DNA of 64,000 nucleotides from Cupriavidus laharis (GTDB lineage: Bacteria > Pseudomonadota > Gammaproteobacteria > Burkholderiales > Burkholderiaceae): contig NZ_CAJZAI010000008.1 of NCBI RefSeq assembly GCF_914271435.1, forward strand, positions 124,001-188,000, read 5' to 3'. Position 1 is the first letter of the stretch. Every line of letters begins with the position of its first letter. This document shows positions 60,842-64,000 of the stretch, in pieces. The notes under the pieces are model-generated. The model made no database searches. It saw only the letters and a program-made list of their open reading frames with translations, and was not told the origin of the DNA. The position numbers and the translations under genes are program-made.

Positions 60842-60859
60842 GCGCAGAAATGGGTACGC
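60842..60859 (-). repeat. Dispersed 18-bp repeat, copy 5
   Basis: On the minus strand this reads GCGTACCCATTTCTGCGC, directly abutting the terminator of the AtuA unit. Confidence 0.72.
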
Positions 60860-60997
60860 TTTTGGTTGGCTGCCAACCGCTTTCCCTTGTCGCGCCTTAA
60901 GATACGCATTCGGCGGACTGTTCCGGCGCAATGCTCGCAGCAGGCCGGCCATTCCAGCCGCGTGTGTCGGAACGCAAACCACGAACAGGAACGTGAC

Positions 60998-62011
60998 ATG
61001 AAGCTGCCGAATGCCTTGACCCATCGACTTGCCGGTTCCCTGCTTGCCGGGGCCGCCCTGTTTTGCACTATGCTGCCCGCCGCGCTGGCTGCGCCGCCTG
61101 ACCAGGTCAGGACGCAGGCGCCGGGCTACTACCGCATGATGGTGGGCCAGTTCGAGGTGACAGCACTGTACGACGGCTACATCGACCTGGATCCGAAGCT
61201 CTTCAAGTACACGAGCGCGCGTGAAGTGCAGCGCCTGCTCGCCCGCATGTTCGTGGCATCGACGCCCGGCATGCAGACGGCCGTCAACGCCTACCTGGTC
61301 AACACCGGCAGCAACCTCGTGCTCGTCGATGCCGGCACGGCGAGCTGCTTTGGCCCGACGCTGGGCCAGGTCGTCAACAACCTGCGTGCGGCGGGCTACG
61401 AGCCGGCGCAGGTCGATACCGTGTTGCTCACGCACCTGCACGGCGACCACGCCTGCGGCCTCGTTTCCGGCGGCCAGGCGGTGTTCCCCAACGCGACGGT
61501 TTACGTCGACAAGGCGGACGCAAACTACTGGCTGAGCGAGACCAATGCCGCCGCCGCCGGCAAGGACAGCCAGGCGCTGTTCGGCATGGCGCGCGACGCC
61601 GTGGCGCCGTACCAGGCCGCCAACCGCTTCCGCACTTTCGATGCCGTCACTGGCGCGGAGCCCGTGCCCGGCGTGCGCACCGTGGCTGCCTATGGCCACA
61701 CGCCGGGCCACACGGGCTACCTGTTTATGTCAGGCAAGGCCAGCCTGTTGTTGTGGGGGGATATCGTGCATAACCACGCCGTGCAGTTCCGTCGCCCGTC
61801 GGTGTCGATGGAGTTCGATGTCGACAGCCACGCCGCTGCCATCACGCGCAGCCGGATTTTTGCCGACGCGGCGAAGGGCAAGCTGTGGGTGGGCGGCGCG
61901 CACCTGCCGTTCCCGGGCATTGGCCACGTGCGCCGCGACACGGTTGGCTATGAGTGGGTGCCGGTGGAGTATGGGCCGATTCGCGAGGACCAGCTGGCGC
62001 CGCAGCGTTAG
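60998..62011 (+). CDS. Secreted metallo-beta-lactamase-fold hydrolase
   Basis: ATG 60998 gives 337 residues with a signal peptide ending ALAA. Metal ligands are in LLTHLHGDHACG, YGHTPGHTGYL, LLLWGDIVH and VGGAHLPFPGIGH, so a dinuclear site is complete. It resembles the secreted MBL-fold proteins near quinoprotein dehydrogenases, and it ends by overlapping the convergent cytochrome gene by 4 bases. The substrate is not known; a lactonase or arylsulfatase-like role is possible. Confidence 0.87.
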   Translation: MKLPNALTHRLAGSLLAGAALFCTMLPAALAAPPDQVRTQAPGYYRMMVGQFEVTALYDGYIDLDPKLFKYTSAREVQRLLARMFVASTPGMQTAVNAYLVNTGSNLVLVDAGTASCFGPTLGQVVNNLRAAGYEPAQVDTVLLTHLHGDHACGLVSGGQAVFPNATVYVDKADANYWLSETNAAAAGKDSQALFGMARDAVAPYQAANRFRTFDAVTGAEPVPGVRTVAAYGHTPGHTGYLFMSGKASLLLWGDIVHNHAVQFRRPSVSMEFDVDSHAAAITRSRIFADAAKGKLWVGGAHLPFPGIGHVRRDTVGYEWVPVEYGPIREDQLAPQR

Positions 62012-62622
62012 TTCAGATTCGTGATGTAGCTCGCGAGATTTCGGATATCGTCGTCGCTCAGGTTGCGCGAGACGCTGGTCATGTTGCCCGCATCATTGGT
62101 GCGCCGCTTGGCGCGGAAGTCTTCGAGCTGCTTCACGATGTAGGCGTACTGCTGTCCCGCCACGCGCGGGATCTCGTTCTGGCCGGAGAATCCGCCAAGG
62201 TGGCACATGGTGCACAGCACTTCTTCGGACTTCTTGCGGCCGGCTTCGACGCGCGCGGCCTCGACCTTGTAGGTGGAAGGCATCGGCTTCTGTGCGGAGA
62301 AGTAATCGGCCAGGTCGAGCATGTCCTCGCGCGACAGCGGCGCGGCCATCGGCGACATGGCCGGGTCGCTGCGCCGGCCTTCCTTGAAGTCGCGCAACTG
62401 CAGGTACAGGTAGCGGGTCGTCTGGCCGGCCAGTTCCGGATAGGCAGGATTGGTCGAGTTGCCCTGCGGACCGTGGCAGGCCACGCATACCTGGGCCTTG
62501 GCCTGCCCGGCGGCGGCATCCGCGCGGGCCAGGCCGGCCATGCCGCAGGCGGACAGCAGCAGGCCCAGCGCCAGCAGCCGCCTTGACGGGGGGCTGCGGC
62601 GCGGTGGGGTCAGGCCTGCCAT
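62008..62622 (-). CDS. Diheme c-type cytochrome (c4/c553-like)
   Basis: This 204-residue protein has an export signal (LLALGLLLSACGMAGLARA) and two heme sites, CVACH and CTMCH, each with a downstream Met (PAMSPMAAP; GNMTSVS). The AAGQAKAQVCVACHGPQG start is typical of cytochrome c4. The gene lies 21 bases after the PQQ dehydrogenase gene and should accept its electrons in the periplasm. A lipobox-like LLSAC raises the chance of a lipoprotein. Confidence 0.9.
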   Translation of the reverse strand: MAGLTPPRRSPPSRRLLALGLLLSACGMAGLARADAAAGQAKAQVCVACHGPQGNSTNPAYPELAGQTTRYLYLQLRDFKEGRRSDPAMSPMAAPLSREDMLDLADYFSAQKPMPSTYKVEAARVEAGRKKSEEVLCTMCHLGGFSGQNEIPRVAGQQYAYIVKQLEDFRAKRRTNDAGNMTSVSRNLSDDDIRNLASYITNLN

Positions 62623-62643
62623 GACAAGTTGCGTGCGCGGGAC

Positions 62644-64000
62644 TTATTGCACCGCAAAGACGAAGACGCTGTTGCCGCGCTTGAAGTCGAGCTGCGTGTT
62701 GCCGCCCGCGGCGACGGCGATGTACTGCTTGCCGCCGACCATGTAGGACACCGCCGGCGCATTGACGCCCGCGCCGCACTGGAATTCCCACAGCTTCTTG
62801 CCGGTCGCTGCGTCAAAGGCGCGGAACAGGCCATTGCCCTCGCCGTTGAACACCAGGCCGCCCGCCGTGGCCAGCACGCCGCCGATCAGCGGCTGCTCGG
62901 TCTTGAAGTCCCACTTCACCTTGCCCGTGTCGATGTTGACGGCCGACAGCTTGCCCCACTGCTGCTCGCTCGGAATCGTCTTGAAGGCGCCGCCCAGCCA
63001 GAGCTTGCCGCCCGGGTACGGAGCGTCTTCCACCTGGTACGTCATCGGCTGGTGCAGGTTGGCGGCGTAGGCCAGGCGCAGCTTCGGGTTAAACGCCATC
63101 GGCGACCATTCCACCCCGCCATTGGCGCCAGGCAGCATGCGCGCGCCGGCCGGCGTTGGCAGCGTCCACATGTTTTCCTGCGGGATCATGGCATCCGAGA
63201 AACGGATCAGGCGCCCGTCGCGCCGGTCATGCACATAGACGTGGCCGGTCTTGCCGCCGTGGATCACGCCGGGAATCATGGCACCCTTCTCATCGCGCAC
63301 GTCGACCAGGATCGGCGGACTGACGGCGTCCAGGTCCCAGACGTCATGGGCGACATATTGCGAATGCCACTTGTAGGCGCCGGTGTTGAGGTCGACGGCG
63401 ACCATCGAGTCCGTGTACAGGTTGTCGCCCGGACGGATGGCGCCGTAGAGGTCAGGCGAGGGGTTGCCCACGACGAAGATCACGAGCTTGTTGGCACGGT
63501 CCACCGCCGGCGCCATCCACACGCCGCCGCCGAGCGTCTTGTAGAAGTCGCCGCCCTTGTCGGCCAGCATCTTCTTCTCGGCGGCGATATCGCGCTTCAT
63601 GTCGCGCCCGGTAGCGTCCTTGGTGGCCCAGACGCCTTCATGGCCCTTCTCGGGGATGGTGTTGAAGGTCCACAGCAGCTTGCCGTCGTTGGCGCTGAAT
63701 GCCTTGACGAAGCCGCGGATGCCGTACTCGCCGCCGTTCGTGCCGATCAGCACCTTGTCATCGACGACCACCGGCGCCATCGTTTCGGAGTAGCCCAGTT
63801 CAGGATCGGCGATCTGCGTTTCCCACAGCAGCTTGCCAGTCTTCGCGTCCAGCGCCACCAGCTTGGCATCGAGCGTGCCCATGTAGAGGCGGTCGCCACT
63901 GATCGCCACGCCACGGTTGTTGGGGCCGCAGCAGAAGGTCGTGACCGGCCCCATCTTGTGCTTGTAGTGCCAGAACTCCTTGCCGGTCACCGCGTCGACG
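62644..64000 (-). CDS. PQQ-dependent alcohol dehydrogenase (5' part beyond window)
   Basis: The frame is open to the right edge, so the N-terminus lies outside; about 452 residues are visible. Beta-propeller blades show the tryptophan-docking pattern ([29 protein letters not shown]). The vicinal disulfide pair is in [11 protein letters not shown], and the catalytic region [17 protein letters not shown] and [13 protein letters not shown] is typical of type I quinoprotein alcohol dehydrogenases. No C-terminal heme domain is present; the adjacent diheme cytochrome takes that role. Confidence 0.92.
   Translation of the reverse strand, partial: VDAVTGKEFWHYKHKMGPVTTFCCGPNNRGVAISGDRLYMGTLDAKLVALDAKTGKLLWETQIADPELGYSETMAPVVVDDKVLIGTNGGEYGIRGFVKAFSANDGKLLWTFNTIPEKGHEGVWATKDATGRDMKRDIAAEKKMLADKGGDFYKTLGGGVWMAPAVDRANKLVIFVVGNPSPDLYGAIRPGDNLYTDSMVAVDLNTGAYKWHSQYVAHDVWDLDAVSPPILVDVRDEKGAMIPGVIHGGKTGHVYVHDRRDGRLIRFSDAMIPQENMWTLPTPAGARMLPGANGGVEWSPMAFNPKLRLAYAANLHQPMTYQVEDAPYPGGKLWLGGAFKTIPSEQQWGKLSAVNIDTGKVKWDFKTEQPLIGGVLATAGGLVFNGEGNGLFRAFDAATGKKLWEFQCGAGVNAPAVSYMVGGKQYIAVAAGGNTQLDFKRGNSVFVFAVQ

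Noticed and set aside
1..64000. Insertion sequences, prophage, tRNA genes or integration sites
   Set aside because: No transposase, integrase or phage protein, no terminal inverted repeats with target duplications and no tRNA cloverleaf were recognised.

Overview
The window looks like chromosomal or megaplasmid DNA of a high-GC betaproteobacterium of the Burkholderiaceae, most like Cupriavidus or Ralstonia. This is inferred from three things. GC is high throughout except in the polysaccharide core. There are two Bug-type (TctC) periplasmic receptors beside small catabolic modules. The export genes run wza, phosphatase, wzc as in Ralstonia EPS loci. No rRNA, tRNA, CRISPR array, transposase or integrase was seen.

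Bases 1-13000 hold a carrier-protein aminoacylation module. It has a small acyl carrier protein, an acyl-CoA-dehydrogenase-like flavoprotein and a seryl-tRNA-synthetase-like amino acid:[carrier protein] ligase. With them are two copies of a pair made of a DUF1839 protein and a family 2 glycoside hydrolase. In one pair both members look intact. In the other, at the left edge, both have lost presumed catalytic elements. A Crp/Fnr regulator and a Wzc-like kinase without a tyrosine-rich tail lie between the copies, and polysaccharide genes follow directly. My reading, which is inference, is that a carrier-bound amino acid is made here and passed to a polysaccharide or another acceptor.

Bases 13200-39400 are an exopolysaccharide or capsule locus of the Wzx/Wzy type. 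It encodes an initiating phosphoglycosyl transferase, a PAP2-like phosphatase, an export and phosphorylation unit (Wza, Wzb, Wzc), a flippase, a polymerase, four glycosyltransferases, acyltransferases and a YdjC/ChbG deacetylase. It also has FnlA-FnlB-FnlC-WbuB for UDP-L-FucNAc synthesis and transfer, a PglF-like dehydratase, a DegT aminotransferase and a PglD/NeuD-like acetyltransferase. Together these suggest a polymer containing FucNAc and a bacillosamine-like sugar. The core at about 20.7-27.3 kb is visibly richer in AT. The locus ends with an orphan LuxR-type regulator whose receiver lacks the phosphoacceptor.

Bases 39400-48900 are mixed: small envelope proteins, a noncoding stretch rich in hairpins, an MFS transporter with a deaminase and a LysR regulator, a phosphoribosyltransferase, and an operon of a GntR regulator, a Bug receptor and LeuC/LeuD-like hydro-lyase subunits.

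Bases 49200-54900 hold a second notable system. A secreted glycine-rich protein precedes two secreted proteins that each carry an internal double-glycine processing motif, a periplasmic C39 cysteine peptidase, and an outer-membrane beta-barrel protein with a coiled-coil N-terminus. This resembles the Fap functional-amyloid machinery of Pseudomonas, though the subunits differ.

Bases 55000-64000 carry a small membrane protein, a branched-chain-amino-acid-type ABC receptor, a LysR regulator divergent from an AtuA-type module with its own Bug receptor, then a secreted metallo-beta-lactamase-fold protein, a diheme cytochrome c and a PQQ dehydrogenase cut by the right edge. An 18-bp sequence recurs at five noncoding sites across the window.
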